A stretch of 64,000 nucleotides of DNA, from contig NZ_CP091787.1 of NCBI RefSeq assembly GCF_022024035.1, forward strand, positions 2,170,001 to 2,234,000. The letters are read 5' to 3'. Below, in pieces: positions 35,227 to 44,167 of the stretch. The position numbers and the translations under genes are program-made. The notes beneath the pieces were generated by a model, which worked only from the letters and a program-made list of their open reading frames with translations, was not told the DNA's origin and made no database searches. This DNA comes from Prevotella sp. E13-17 (GTDB lineage Bacteria > Bacteroidota > Bacteroidia > Bacteroidales > Bacteroidaceae). Within the stretch, counting starts at the first letter, position 1. Each line of letters starts with the position of its first letter.

Positions 35227-37443
35227 ATGACAGAACTATTAGAATTTACAGCACCCGAACGCGAGCTTGCCCTGCAGCTCTATGCTGAGCTGAAGGACAA
35301 AATCATATCGACACTGGAACCTGCCGATGAGGAGAAGTTACGCAGTCACCTGATGGAGCTCATCAGTCAGAACATCGTGCATCGCAACGTATTCGGGCTG
35401 AACCCCATCATCACTGCTGTCCAGACAGCCCTGCTTGTGGTCGACGAGATAGGACTGCGCAGGGATGCGGTCATCGCCGTCCTGCTCTATCCCAGCATCG
35501 AGGCCGAGTACACCACCATCGACGAGGTGAGCAAGAACTACGGTGAGTCCGTGGGACGCATCCTGCACGGCTTGCTGCGCATACAGGAGCTCTACAAGAA
35601 GAACCCCGTCATTGAAAGCGAGAATTTCCGCAATCTGCTGCTCTCGTTTGCCGAGGACATGCGTGTGATTCTGATCATGATTGCCGACCGCGTGAACCTG
35701 ATGCGACAGATACGCGACTCAGACAACGAAGCCGGCAAGCGCGAGGTCTCGGAAGAGGCAGCCTACCTCTATGCCCCACTGGCCCACAAGCTGGGTCTAT
35801 ACAAGTTGAAGAGCGAACTGGAGGACCTGTCACTGAAGTACCTGGAGCACGACGCCTACTACATGATTCGCGAGAAGCTGAACGCCACCAAGAGTGCGCG
35901 CGATGCCTATATCAAGAGTTTCATTGCGCCTATCGAGAAGAAGCTCAACGAGGCAGGACTGAAGTTCCACATGAAAGGACGCACCAAGTCTATTCACTCC
36001 ATCTGGCAGAAAATGAAAAAGCAGAAGTGTGGCTTCGAAGGCGTCTATGACCTCTTTGCCATACGCATCATCATTGACTGTCCGATAGAAAAAGAGAAAC
36101 AACAGTGCTGGCAGACGTTCGCACTGATCACCGACATGTACACCTCCAATCCGAAACGCATGCGCGACTGGCTCACCGTGCCAAAGACCAACGGCTACGA
36201 GAGTCTGCACATCACCGTGCTGGGGCCCGAGCAGAAATGGGTTGAGGTGCAGATTCGTACCGAGCGCATGGACGACATTGCCGAACGTGGCGTGGCCGCC
36301 CACTGGCGCTACAAGGGAGTAAAAGCTGAAGGGGGCATGGACGAATGGCTCAACGGCATCCGACAGATGCTGGAGGAATCGAGCGGCATCGAGGCCATGG
36401 ACCAGTTTAAGATGGATCTCTACGACGACGAGATCTATGTGTTCACGCCTAAAGGCGACCTTCTGAAATTTCCAAAAGGAGCCACCGTGCTCGACATGGC
36501 CTATCACATCCACTCGAAGGTGGGATCGGCCTGCACGGGCGCACGTATAAATAATAAGGTGGTGACATTCCGACAGGAGTTACATTCTGGCGACCAGGTC
36601 GAGATTATCACATCTTCTACACAGCATCCTAAACAGGAATGGCTCAACATCGTCAAGACATCAAGAGCCAAAGCCAAGATACGGCTGGCCCTGAAAGAGA
36701 CGCAACAGAAAGAGGCTCTGCTGGTGAAAGAGATGCTGGAACGCAAGTTCCGTAATCGCAAAATAGAACAGGACGAGAGCCTGATGATGCGCACCATGAA
36801 GAAACTCGGCTACAAAGAGGCCAGCGACTTCTATCGCGACATCGCACGAGAGACGCTCGACGTGCAGACGGTGTTCGACAAATACCTTGAACTGCAGCAA
36901 GGCGAGAAAGTCGTCACAGGCGACAACATTGCCCGCTCTGCCGAGGAGTTCACCCTCGAAGACTCGAAGTTCTCGGCTCTCAACACGCAAATATCTGACG
37001 ATGTGCTTGTCATCGGACAAGACCTGAAAGGTGTTGACTACCAACTTGCCCATTGCTGCAACCCCATCTATGGCGACGAAGTGTTTGGTTTCGTCACCGT
37101 AAGTGGTGGCATCAAGATTCACCGTTGCGACTGTCCCAACGCACCAGAGATGCGACGCCGCTTCGGCTACCGCATTGTCAGAGCCAAATGGAGCGGTAAA
37201 GGCTCGAGCCAATATGCCATCACCCTGCGCATCATCGGCAACGATGACCTGGGCATCGTCAACAATCTCACGTCGATTATATCGAAAGACGAGAGACTGG
37301 TGCTGCGCAGCATCAACATAGACTCAAATGATGGGCTTTTCCGAGGCAATCTGGTCATCATGATTAACGACAACACACGTCTGGAAACCCTTATCAAAAA
37401 ACTGCGCACCGTAAAGGGTGTGAAACAGGTTGAAAGAATATAA
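35227..37443 (+). CDS. relA: RelA/SpoT-family (p)ppGpp synthetase with degenerate hydrolase domain
   Basis: A 738-aa long RSH protein of the stringent response. The N-terminal HD hydrolase fold is present but its metal motif is lost: the HDxxED position reads YPSIEA (residues 88-93) and the usual DRLHNMR reads DRVNLMR. The synthetase domain looks intact (GRTKSIHSIWQKMKKQ, YDLFAIRII, VPKTNGYESLHITV, EVQIRTERMDDIAERGVAAHWRYK). TGS, a Cys-containing helical/ZFD region (AHCCNPIYGDEV, HRCDCPNA) and a C-terminal ACT domain follow. So it is a synthesis-only, RelA-like enzyme; a bifunctional partner is expected elsewhere. ATG 35227 is chosen because a GTG at 35218 lies inside the promoter. Confidence 0.92.
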   Translation: MTELLEFTAPERELALQLYAELKDKIISTLEPADEEKLRSHLMELISQNIVHRNVFGLNPIITAVQTALLVVDEIGLRRDAVIAVLLYPSIEAEYTTIDEVSKNYGESVGRILHGLLRIQELYKKNPVIESENFRNLLLSFAEDMRVILIMIADRVNLMRQIRDSDNEAGKREVSEEAAYLYAPLAHKLGLYKLKSELEDLSLKYLEHDAYYMIREKLNATKSARDAYIKSFIAPIEKKLNEAGLKFHMKGRTKSIHSIWQKMKKQKCGFEGVYDLFAIRIIIDCPIEKEKQQCWQTFALITDMYTSNPKRMRDWLTVPKTNGYESLHITVLGPEQKWVEVQIRTERMDDIAERGVAAHWRYKGVKAEGGMDEWLNGIRQMLEESSGIEAMDQFKMDLYDDEIYVFTPKGDLLKFPKGATVLDMAYHIHSKVGSACTGARINNKVVTFRQELHSGDQVEIITSSTQHPKQEWLNIVKTSRAKAKIRLALKETQQKEALLVKEMLERKFRNRKIEQDESLMMRTMKKLGYKEASDFYRDIARETLDVQTVFDKYLELQQGEKVVTGDNIARSAEEFTLEDSKFSALNTQISDDVLVIGQDLKGVDYQLAHCCNPIYGDEVFGFVTVSGGIKIHRCDCPNAPEMRRRFGYRIVRAKWSGKGSSQYAITLRIIGNDDLGIVNNLTSIISKDERLVLRSINIDSNDGLFRGNLVIMINDNTRLETLIKKLRTVKGVKQVERI

Positions 37444-37455
37444 CCCACACAAATC

Positions 37456-38469
37456 ATGAAAACTAAATTTGTGACTTTCGGAGAATTGCTCCTGCGGTTC
37501 TCTAAACAAGATCACCAACGACTGTCGCAAGGCGACTACTTCACCAGCAAATATGGTGGTAGCGAGGCCAACGTGGCGGTTTCGCTGGCTATGCTCGGCA
37601 ACGATGTGCAATACGTCACGCGACTGCCAGACACACCTGTCGGGCATGCTGGTGTGCAGAACCTGATGCAACTGGGCGTTGACTGCAAGCACGTTCTCTT
37701 TGGTGGTCAGCGCATCGGCACATATTATATGGAACCTGCAGCTGGCATGCGCCCGGCCAAGGTTATCTACGACCGCGCCGGCTCGGCCTGCTCAGAACTG
37801 AAGCCTGGCATGATTCCATGGCGAGAGGCACTCAAAGATGCTGCCGTGCTCCACATCTCGGGCATCACCGCAGCCATCTCACAAAGTTCTGCCGACGCCA
37901 CTTTTGAAGCACTAGACATGGCCGATGAGCTTGGAGTGAAAGTTGCCTTCGACATCAACTATCGCAAAAACCTGTGGCAGTATGGCGCAGACCCACGCGA
38001 AACGCTGAAGCGCATTCTCAGCCGTTGCGACCTGATGTTTGGCGATGCCATTGAATTCGAATTCATCTGTCAGCGCAAGCAGCCACCTTTTACTGCTACG
38101 GACTCCAGTTTCCAAATGCAAATGGATGAGTATCGCGCCTGGTTCGATGACCTCCACAAAGCATTTCCACGCTGTAAGAAATGGTTGATGGGCATGCGCA
38201 ACATCGTAGCCTCAAACCATCACTTGCTCACAGCCCTTCTATGGACCGATGGCGAACTGCTAAAGGCGCCCATCAACGACATCAATGGCGTCGTTGATGC
38301 TTCTGGTGTAGGCGATGCCTTCATGGCTGGCATGCTTCATGCACTCAAGGCCTACCCCAACGACAACCAGATGCAGCTCAACTATTCACTGGCTGCCTCA
38401 ACACTCAAAAACACGATTCCAGGCGACTTCAACCTGGTCAGCGACGAGGAAATCACTGCGCTGCTATAA
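37456..38469 (+). CDS. PfkB-family sugar kinase, KdgK-like
   Basis: A 337-aa ribokinase-type kinase. The substrate region YGGSEANVAVSLAMLG and the FDINYRKNLW block resemble 2-dehydro-3-deoxygluconate kinase. The catalytic loop is DASGVGDAFMAGML. It would phosphorylate KDG from uronate or pectin breakdown, but no uronate genes lie nearby, so specificity is tentative. It starts 12 nt after relA, so it is probably read from the relA promoter. Confidence 0.85.
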   Translation: MKTKFVTFGELLLRFSKQDHQRLSQGDYFTSKYGGSEANVAVSLAMLGNDVQYVTRLPDTPVGHAGVQNLMQLGVDCKHVLFGGQRIGTYYMEPAAGMRPAKVIYDRAGSACSELKPGMIPWREALKDAAVLHISGITAAISQSSADATFEALDMADELGVKVAFDINYRKNLWQYGADPRETLKRILSRCDLMFGDAIEFEFICQRKQPPFTATDSSFQMQMDEYRAWFDDLHKAFPRCKKWLMGMRNIVASNHHLLTALLWTDGELLKAPINDINGVVDASGVGDAFMAGMLHALKAYPNDNQMQLNYSLAASTLKNTIPGDFNLVSDEEITALL

Positions 38470-38504
38470 TTGATAATTATTAACCCTCCTTTATATAAGA
38501 AACT

Positions 38505-40004
38505 ATGCTATCAGAAAAAGACTTGAAACAAATTGCTCAACGTGGCATCAGCCAAGAGCAGATTGAAACCCAACTAAAAGAATTTGAAACAGGCTTCCCA
38601 TTCTTACGCCTGGAAGCTGCCGCTGCCGTTGGGAACGGCATTCTATCACCCACTGCTGACGAGCGCCAGTCGTATGTCAAAGCCTGGGAAGACTATAAGG
38701 CAGAAGGACACCGCGTGGTTAAGTTTGTACCCGCCAGCGGTGCTGCAAGCCGCATGTTCAAAAACATGTTTGCCTTTGTGGATGCCGACTACGACGTACC
38801 TACCACCGACTTTGAGAAGAAATTTTTCAATGATATCGAGAAGTTCGCTTTCTATGAAGCGCTCAATCAGGTGTGCATACAAAACGAAGGAAAAGACATC
38901 AAGACATTGATAGCGGAAGGCAACTACAAAGCCGTGGCTGCCAACATGCTGAAGAAAGAAGGATTGAACTACGGCCAACTGCCAAAAGGCATGTTGCTGT
39001 TCCATAAATATTCAGAAGGTGCACGCACACCCATGGAGGAACATCTTGTAGAAGGTGCCCTATATGCAGCTTCTAACGGTGAGGCTCATGTGCACTTCAC
39101 AGTCAGCCATGACCACCTCGATTTCTTCAAGCAGAAGGTAGCCCAGAAAGCAGATGGCTTTGCAAAGAAATACGGCATTAAGTACGACATCACATTCTCA
39201 GAGCAGAAACCTTCTACCGATACCGTTGCAGCTAATCCCGACAACACACCTTTCCGCGAAGCCGACGGCTCTCTGTTGTTCCGCCCAGGCGGCCATGGTG
39301 CACTGATTGAGAATCTCAATGAGATTGAGGCTGACGTCATCTTTGTGAAGAACATCGACAATGTCGTTCCCGATCGCCTGAAGCCCGAGACTGTTGAATG
39401 GAAGCAAGTCATTGCGGGAGTGTTGGTAACGCTGCAGAAACAAGCTTTCGAGTATCTTCGCCAGTTGGACAACAACCCAACAGAGGCCCAAATTGCAGAG
39501 ATAGCTCAATTCGTCGAAAAGAACCTTTGCATCAATCCCAAGAACAACAAAGTTGACGCAGCCTACCTGAAAAGCAAGCTCAATCGCCCAATGCGCGTCT
39601 GTGGTGTAGTGAAGAACGTAGGTGAACCTGGCGGAGGTCCATTCCTCACATACAACCAGGACGGTACCGTGTCATTGCAAATCCTGGAGAGTTCGCAGAT
39701 TGACACCAACAATGCAGAATACATGAAAATGTTCACGCAAGGCACCCACTTCAACCCCGTGGACCTAGTTTGCGCAGTCAAAGACTATCAGGGAAAGCCT
39801 TTCAACCTGCCCGACTTCGTTGACAAGACGACTGGCTTCATCTCAAGCAAGTCGAAGGGAGGCAAAGAACTGAAAGCGCTCGAACTGCCCGGCCTCTGGA
39901 ATGGCGCCATGAGCAACTGGTCAACGGTATTCGTTGAGGTTCCCTTGGGCACATTCAATCCCGTAAAAACCGTCAATGATCTGCTGCGCGAACAGCATCA
40001 ATAA
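38505..40004 (+). CDS. DUF4301 family protein
   Basis: A 499-aa protein resembling DUF4301, a Bacteroidetes family. Visible blocks are FVPASGAASRMFKNMFAF near the N-terminus, RPGGHGALIENLNEIEADVIFVKNIDNVVPD in the middle and VCGVVKNVGEPGGGPF. The RPGGHGA and VKNIDN features recall nucleotide-sugar transferase folds, but no reaction is known to me. It lies 35 nt after the KdgK-like kinase on the same strand. Confidence 0.8.
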   Translation: MLSEKDLKQIAQRGISQEQIETQLKEFETGFPFLRLEAAAAVGNGILSPTADERQSYVKAWEDYKAEGHRVVKFVPASGAASRMFKNMFAFVDADYDVPTTDFEKKFFNDIEKFAFYEALNQVCIQNEGKDIKTLIAEGNYKAVAANMLKKEGLNYGQLPKGMLLFHKYSEGARTPMEEHLVEGALYAASNGEAHVHFTVSHDHLDFFKQKVAQKADGFAKKYGIKYDITFSEQKPSTDTVAANPDNTPFREADGSLLFRPGGHGALIENLNEIEADVIFVKNIDNVVPDRLKPETVEWKQVIAGVLVTLQKQAFEYLRQLDNNPTEAQIAEIAQFVEKNLCINPKNNKVDAAYLKSKLNRPMRVCGVVKNVGEPGGGPFLTYNQDGTVSLQILESSQIDTNNAEYMKMFTQGTHFNPVDLVCAVKDYQGKPFNLPDFVDKTTGFISSKSKGGKELKALELPGLWNGAMSNWSTVFVEVPLGTFNPVKTVNDLLREQHQ

Positions 40005-40013
40005 CTATTGGCT

Positions 40014-40670
40014 TTACAGAGTCAGTATATCTTGCGGAGCAGCTACAAACGTAGTTGCTCCATTTTCTTTCAGAAAGTCCTGATCTCTGAACCCCCATAA
40101 CACACTGATACAGGGCAGTCCTGCATTTCGAGCAGTCTGGATATCAACATCGCTGTCGCCGACATACACGGCATTCTCTTTTCCAACGCCCAGCTGCCGG
40201 AGAGCTTCTATCACGGTGTCGGGAGCTGGTTTCTTACGAATACCCTCAGACTCATGCTCGCCGATAGCCACTTCGATGGTGTCTGGAAAGAAATGACGGC
40301 ATAAAGACTGCGTAGCTGCATAAAACTTATTGCTGACCACGGCCGTACGTTTACCGCTACGTTTCAGTTCTGCCAATAATTCCGGTATGCCTGCATAAGG
40401 GCGTGTCGTATCAAGAGAATGTTCCATATAATAAGCACGAAACGTGGCAAAGGCTGCTTCAAACAGAGGGTTCTTCTCTCCAAAAGGGACGGCCCTCACC
40501 ATCAACATCCTGACACCGTTACCCACAAACCGACGCACTTCCGACAGTGTATGTTCGGGCATACCATGCTTTCTCATCGCATAGTTCACAGCACCTGCCA
40601 AATCTTCTAATGTTTCCAGCAAAGTACCATCAAGATCAAAAATGTATGTATCGTAGCTTTTCGACATCAA
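40014..40670 (-). CDS. HAD-family phosphatase (phosphoglycolate-phosphatase-like)
   Basis: A 218-aa HAD hydrolase. Motif I is YIFDLDGTLLETLED, motif II AVVSNK, the Lys motif RKKPAPD, and motif IV VYVGDSDVDIQTARNAG. A helical cap (residues about 20-85) makes it subfamily I, as in Gph and PpaX. Substrate not resolvable. Own promoter at 40694-40701 (TATCTTTG on the minus strand). Convergent with DUF4301, 9 nt apart. Confidence 0.88.
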   Translation of the reverse strand: MMSKSYDTYIFDLDGTLLETLEDLAGAVNYAMRKHGMPEHTLSEVRRFVGNGVRMLMVRAVPFGEKNPLFEAAFATFRAYYMEHSLDTTRPYAGIPELLAELKRSGKRTAVVSNKFYAATQSLCRHFFPDTIEVAIGEHESEGIRKKPAPDTVIEALRQLGVGKENAVYVGDSDVDIQTARNAGLPCISVLWGFRDQDFLKENGATTFVAAPQDILTL

Positions 40671-40693
40671 ACAAAATTATTATATTTGAAGTG

Positions 40694-40701
40694 CAAAGAT
40701 A
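40694..40701 (-). promoter_or_regulatory. Promoter -7 element for the HAD phosphatase
   Basis: Reads TATCTTTG followed by CACTT on the minus strand, 24 nt before the start codon. Confidence 0.68.
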
Positions 40702-40753
40702 CAAATAATTGGCATAATATCAAATCAGCCCTGGAATTAATTCGAGAAACCAT

Positions 40754-40897
40754 AAAAAAAGACCCACCATCCATCACGGATGGTGGAAACTAACACAAAA
40801 ACTAAGATTTCCCATAGTCATCTTCACAGATGAACTTTGGGTGGGAATAATGGTTATATACATCTTTTGATTGGTTAAACTGATAACTCTCTCAAAA
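40754..40897 (-). ncRNA. Candidate small transcript with 29-aa reading frame and terminator
   Basis: A self-contained unit of about 144 nt on the minus strand. Upstream are TTTG (40931-40934) and TACCTTCG (40904-40911), 19 nt apart. It ends in a 9-bp perfect hairpin CCACCATCC/GGATGGTGG (40764-40786) followed by seven T. Inside, TTCCCA pairs with TGGGAA, enclosing TCATC/GATGA. An ATG at 40863 opens a 29-codon frame (ends FCVSFHHP, stop at 40774-40776) whose last codons lie in the terminator hairpin, as in an attenuator leader. The next gene downstream has its own promoter, so a free-standing RNA is equally likely. Confidence 0.5.
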
Positions 40898-40903
40898 GCG
40901 ATG

Positions 40904-40934
40904 CGAAGGTACTAAAAAAAAATGAGGTAACAAA
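40904..40934 (-). promoter_or_regulatory. Promoter of the 40.8-kb small transcript
   Basis: On the minus strand TTTG, then 19 nt, then TACCTTCG (one mismatch to the -7 consensus) followed by CATC. Confidence 0.6.
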
Positions 40935-41030
40935 CATTTCTTACCATAATTCTTCTAAATATGCCCATAATTGTATAATAAGTGAAATAATATAAGATAA
41001 GTAACGATCAAAGGGTTTGTATCCTATGAT

Positions 41031-41940
41031 TTACTTGGGGAATTTTTCTGGTACATGTCCTTTTGCCAACGGGATTCTTACTTCAATGCCTTTCTCCTTG
41101 CTGTCCCAATACCAGATTACCATATAGTCCAACTCCTTATCGTAATCCAGTTTCTGTGCCTCAGACACATTCTCAATCCTATAAGTCTTTTTGTCGTTAT
41201 TCAGTCTCATCATATAGCTGAATGGCATGCCTAACCAATATTTATAATAATTCACCCAAATGGCATCTGGCAGTCTGCCTCCTCTGTCTGGAAACATGCC
41301 CGTGACATGCTTGACGATATCATCTGGGGTGTCAAGAATCAGTTTCTCTACATCGCAGGTATCGACAGTGGTATCAGCCTCCTCTTCACTTTTAACCTTA
41401 TATTCCTGTTTGGCGGTAGCCCGGGTAGGGACAGGCGGGTTGCCGTTATTGTAAAATTCGTCTATTATTTTAGCGGCTTCCTCTAATGACACTCCGCTCC
41501 CCAGCAGCTTGCTGGCCAATTCAACCTTATCCTGATTTTTCTTTTTGTTCTCAGCCTGCAGCCTTTTGTCTATTTCCATCATTCCTTTATAAACAAGGTC
41601 GCTCCAGGCATCACGCCACTCTTGATAGTTTTCTAAGATGTAGTCGACGGCTTGACCCTTTATCTCATCGCCAGCGCTCTCGTGCGACTTGGTGGCTTCA
41701 GCCAATGCCTCCAGGCAGTCAATGGGGATGATGGGATTTTTAGTGTTCTTAGCTGCTTTAAGTGCTTCCTCGAAACACATATTGATGGAATAGTTATGCT
41801 TTCCAACGAATTGCCATAACCATAACGCAAGACCGTTATCGTATTAGTTTTCGGTGTATAACCTACGACGGTGTGTGGTTGCTGTGCCCATGCCGTCATG
41901 TACGACAGCAAAAGCGTGAATAGGACAATACTTTTTTCAT
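41031..41940 (-). pseudogene. Secreted protein of unknown function, apparently frameshifted
   Basis: The main open part (41031-41780) encodes 249 residues, a charged, helical region followed by a beta-rich C-terminus with DAIWVNYYKYWLGMPFSYMM and YMVIWYWDSKEKGIEV. No family is recognised. Upstream, 41940-41785 encodes in another frame a textbook signal peptide (KSIVLFTLLLSYMTAWAQQP) and about 30 further residues. The ATG at 41940 is followed by six A; seven A would put it in frame with that signal peptide as MKKSIV. A second shift is needed near 41780 to join the two parts. So this is a decaying gene, a phase-variable one, or two sequencing errors. Confidence 0.65.
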
Positions 41941-41976
41941 AGTTCGTTATTGATAGTTGTTTACTTCCTTTATGGC

Positions 41977-43518
41977 TTATCGAATCTGAATACCCTGCAG
42001 ATTGTAGCGTGAGCCACTGGGGGTGATGATGATGAGGTGCCCCTGCTCCATAACCTTGCGGGTAGTAGAGGGTTGTCTGTAGGCTGGGCTCTGTGTAATT
42101 CCCGTGACTGTGATGCTGGGGTCGTACTCCCAGAGGGTTGGCCAGTACTGTTCGTTGTTCAGGCTGGTCCAGTTGCGCCAAGAACAATCGTTGTGATTCG
42201 TCGCGTAAAGGATGTTGTAGTTGGCTACGTTGTTATGAACATGAAATGTGCCGTTGCTTTGTTTAACGACGCTGTGGCTCTGGGCATTCGCTTTATTACC
42301 AACGTTGGTCGTGTAGTTGTAGGAGGAGCCATTGTGATACAGATAGAGGTAGCGTCCATAGGCATCCTTGATGTAGTAATAGCCGTTGCCGTCGTCCTCG
42401 AACTTAAAGCCGTTCTTGTCGCTCGTCAGGGTGATGACATTATCGATGGGCGATACATTTGTGACAGAAAGGTATTCGAAAGTTTTCGAGGTACTAACGG
42501 GGTTGGAAATCTTCTCGTTGTTGAAGACCATGAGGTACGACTTTCCTGCACTAACGGCTTCGACTTTTCTGTATCCGAATTTAGCCACAGGTTGTGCCTG
42601 TAGATTGAGAGTCACCATGTATGGATCGTGATCGCTGTAGGCTGTATTGTAGTTGCCTGTGGAGTGTGGGTTAGCGACGTAGAGCATGTGCGCATCGGTA
42701 ATTTGGGCGGACATCGTGCTGTTGGCAAAGACGTGGTCAATCAGTGAGCCGGTAGCGTTGTACCAATGAGAGGCGGCACTGCTGCCCTCGTATTTCAGTA
42801 TCTGCTCTGTAAAGCCTGCATCCATCAGGTTGTTGAGACACTGCTCGCCCATCTCGCTGTTGAGGTCGCCCATGATGAGAATGTCGGGGTCTAGCGCAGC
42901 CTGGTCGAGACCTTTCAGAAGTGAGATGCTGTTGCTCTCGCGCTGGTTGATGTCATATGTAACGTCAGAACTGGTGCTGGCCTTGAAGTGGTTCATGCTG
43001 ATATAGAAGACCTCGTCGTCAGGTTTGGACTTGAAGCCCTGCATGCGCATGGTGGCGGGGTAGATGTGGTTATAGCCGACGGCTGTGGAGAGGTTTTCAC
43101 CAACGGGCTCGATGGTTGCAGCATTATAGATGAATCCGGACTTAATGACACCGTCGGGCTCGGATGTGAGGTCATAGCTCAGTCCGTCGGTAACGGGCAT
43201 ATAGTTCTTTCCGGTCTTTTCGCTCATGCTCTGTGCCAGCAGTTGCAGGACCTCCGCGCAGCACTCCACCTCGTTGAAGGCATAGATGTCGGCTTCGTAT
43301 TGGGACAAGGTGCCGACAATGGCGTTGAGCTTAGCAGTGCGACCGGTCTCTGTGTTGTAGTTGCTCAGGGTGATGCTGCCATTGCCTTGTGTCCTGCCGC
43401 GGTCAAGCGAGTAGAAAAAGTTCTGCAGGTTCTGGCCTACAACCTTGATGTTGTCTGCCTGGGCTGCTTGAACTGTCAAGGCCATCAGCAGTGTAATGAA
43501 AAGTCGATGTTGTTTCAT
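41977..43518 (-). CDS. Secreted endonuclease/exonuclease/phosphatase-family protein
   Basis: A 513-aa secreted protein. The signal peptide ends near QAAQA (residue 21). Residues about 24-305 are an EEP nuclease-type domain with IYAFNEVE, FYISMNHFKA, ILIMGDLNSE, DHVFAN and AYSDHDPYMVTL. These contain the expected metal-binding Glu, Asn/Asp and catalytic His-Asp. Residues about 315-460 are a beta-rich domain of repeated YYYIKD/YLYLYH strands. The end, RKVMEQGHLIIITPSGSRYN and LQGIQIR, resembles the C-terminal tails of proteins exported by the type IX system. Likely an extracellular nuclease or phosphatase used to scavenge nucleic acids. Confidence 0.85.
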   Translation of the reverse strand: MKQHRLFITLLMALTVQAAQADNIKVVGQNLQNFFYSLDRGRTQGNGSITLSNYNTETGRTAKLNAIVGTLSQYEADIYAFNEVECCAEVLQLLAQSMSEKTGKNYMPVTDGLSYDLTSEPDGVIKSGFIYNAATIEPVGENLSTAVGYNHIYPATMRMQGFKSKPDDEVFYISMNHFKASTSSDVTYDINQRESNSISLLKGLDQAALDPDILIMGDLNSEMGEQCLNNLMDAGFTEQILKYEGSSAASHWYNATGSLIDHVFANSTMSAQITDAHMLYVANPHSTGNYNTAYSDHDPYMVTLNLQAQPVAKFGYRKVEAVSAGKSYLMVFNNEKISNPVSTSKTFEYLSVTNVSPIDNVITLTSDKNGFKFEDDGNGYYYIKDAYGRYLYLYHNGSSYNYTTNVGNKANAQSHSVVKQSNGTFHVHNNVANYNILYATNHNDCSWRNWTSLNNEQYWPTLWEYDPSITVTGITQSPAYRQPSTTRKVMEQGHLIIITPSGSRYNLQGIQIR

Positions 43519-43562
43519 GTTACCTTATATTATTATAGTGTCAGACGTTTTTAATTTGATGG

Positions 43563-43570
43563 CAAATATA
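43563..43570 (-). promoter_or_regulatory. Promoter -7 element for the secreted nuclease
   Basis: Reads TATATTTG followed by CCATC on the minus strand, 45 nt before the start. Confidence 0.55.
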
Positions 43571-43893
43571 GGAAATATTTTCTTGATTTGGGCATTGAGG
43601 TGGCGTGATTCTCGTTCATTCAAACAATTATGTGTTTCATATCGTAAATTTATACGCATTGAAACGCAAAAACGTAATGCTTTTCGTAAAAAAGTCGGAA
43701 CTTTGTGCGGTAATGGAAAACTGAGTCCGACGCCTGCGGACTCAGAGCAAGATCCCACCCTAAAAACGAGACAAACAGAATATGCAAGCAGGCGTGGGGG
43801 CTATCAAGGTGACGCATATCACTTTTAGTAACGATTAAAAAAGGCCCTTATTGGCTCTTCTGACCACAAAATAGCAACTTTATAACCAAAAGA
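43571..43893. other. Intergenic stretch with one perfect hairpin
   Basis: No gene is supported here. The only clear element is a 9-bp inverted repeat CTGAGTCCG/CGGACTCAG at 43721-43745 with a 7-nt loop and no T-run. A frame reading across it on the plus strand lacks any protein-like composition. Confidence 0.5.
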
Positions 43894-43925
43894 TTTGCTC
43901 ATATTAAAAAAAATATATACCTTTG
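43894..43925 (+). promoter_or_regulatory. Promoter of tRNA-Tyr
   Basis: TTTG at 43894-43897 and TACCTTTG at 43918-43925, 20 nt apart, 16 nt before the tRNA. Confidence 0.8.
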
Positions 43926-43941
43926 CACTCGCTTAGAAAAA

Positions 43942-44024
43942 GGGTGTTTTCCAGAGTGGCCAAATGGGGCAGACTGTAAATCTGCTGTCTTTCGACTTCG
44001 GTGGTTCGAATCCATCAGCACCCA
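43942..44024 (+). tRNA. tRNA-Tyr(GTA)
   Basis: Acceptor stem GGGTGTT pairs with AGCACCC. The anticodon stem GCAGA/TCTGC holds loop CTGTAAA, giving GTA. A class II variable arm is present, and the T-loop is GTTCGAATC. No CCA is encoded. A T-run (44040-44049) follows. Confidence 0.95.
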
Positions 44025-44128
44025 CATCGCTTTCCCCACTTTTTTTTTAAACTCTTCGTTGAAAGCAAACAATTCTATAATTAATTAGAAAATTTCCCCC
44101 AAAAAATTCATAATTACAGAAAAAGCAG

Positions 44129-44136
44129 TACCTTTG
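44129..44136 (+). promoter_or_regulatory. Promoter -7 element for mltG
   Basis: TACCTTTG followed by CATT, 31 nt before the start. Confidence 0.68.
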
Positions 44137-44167
44137 CATTGCAAAACTTTAAAAGGGACACACACGC

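Noticed and set aside
43496..43828. 110-codon plus-strand frame in the gap before tRNA-Tyr
   Set aside because: It begins antisense to the nuclease signal peptide and crosses the nuclease promoter; the product has no recognisable pattern.
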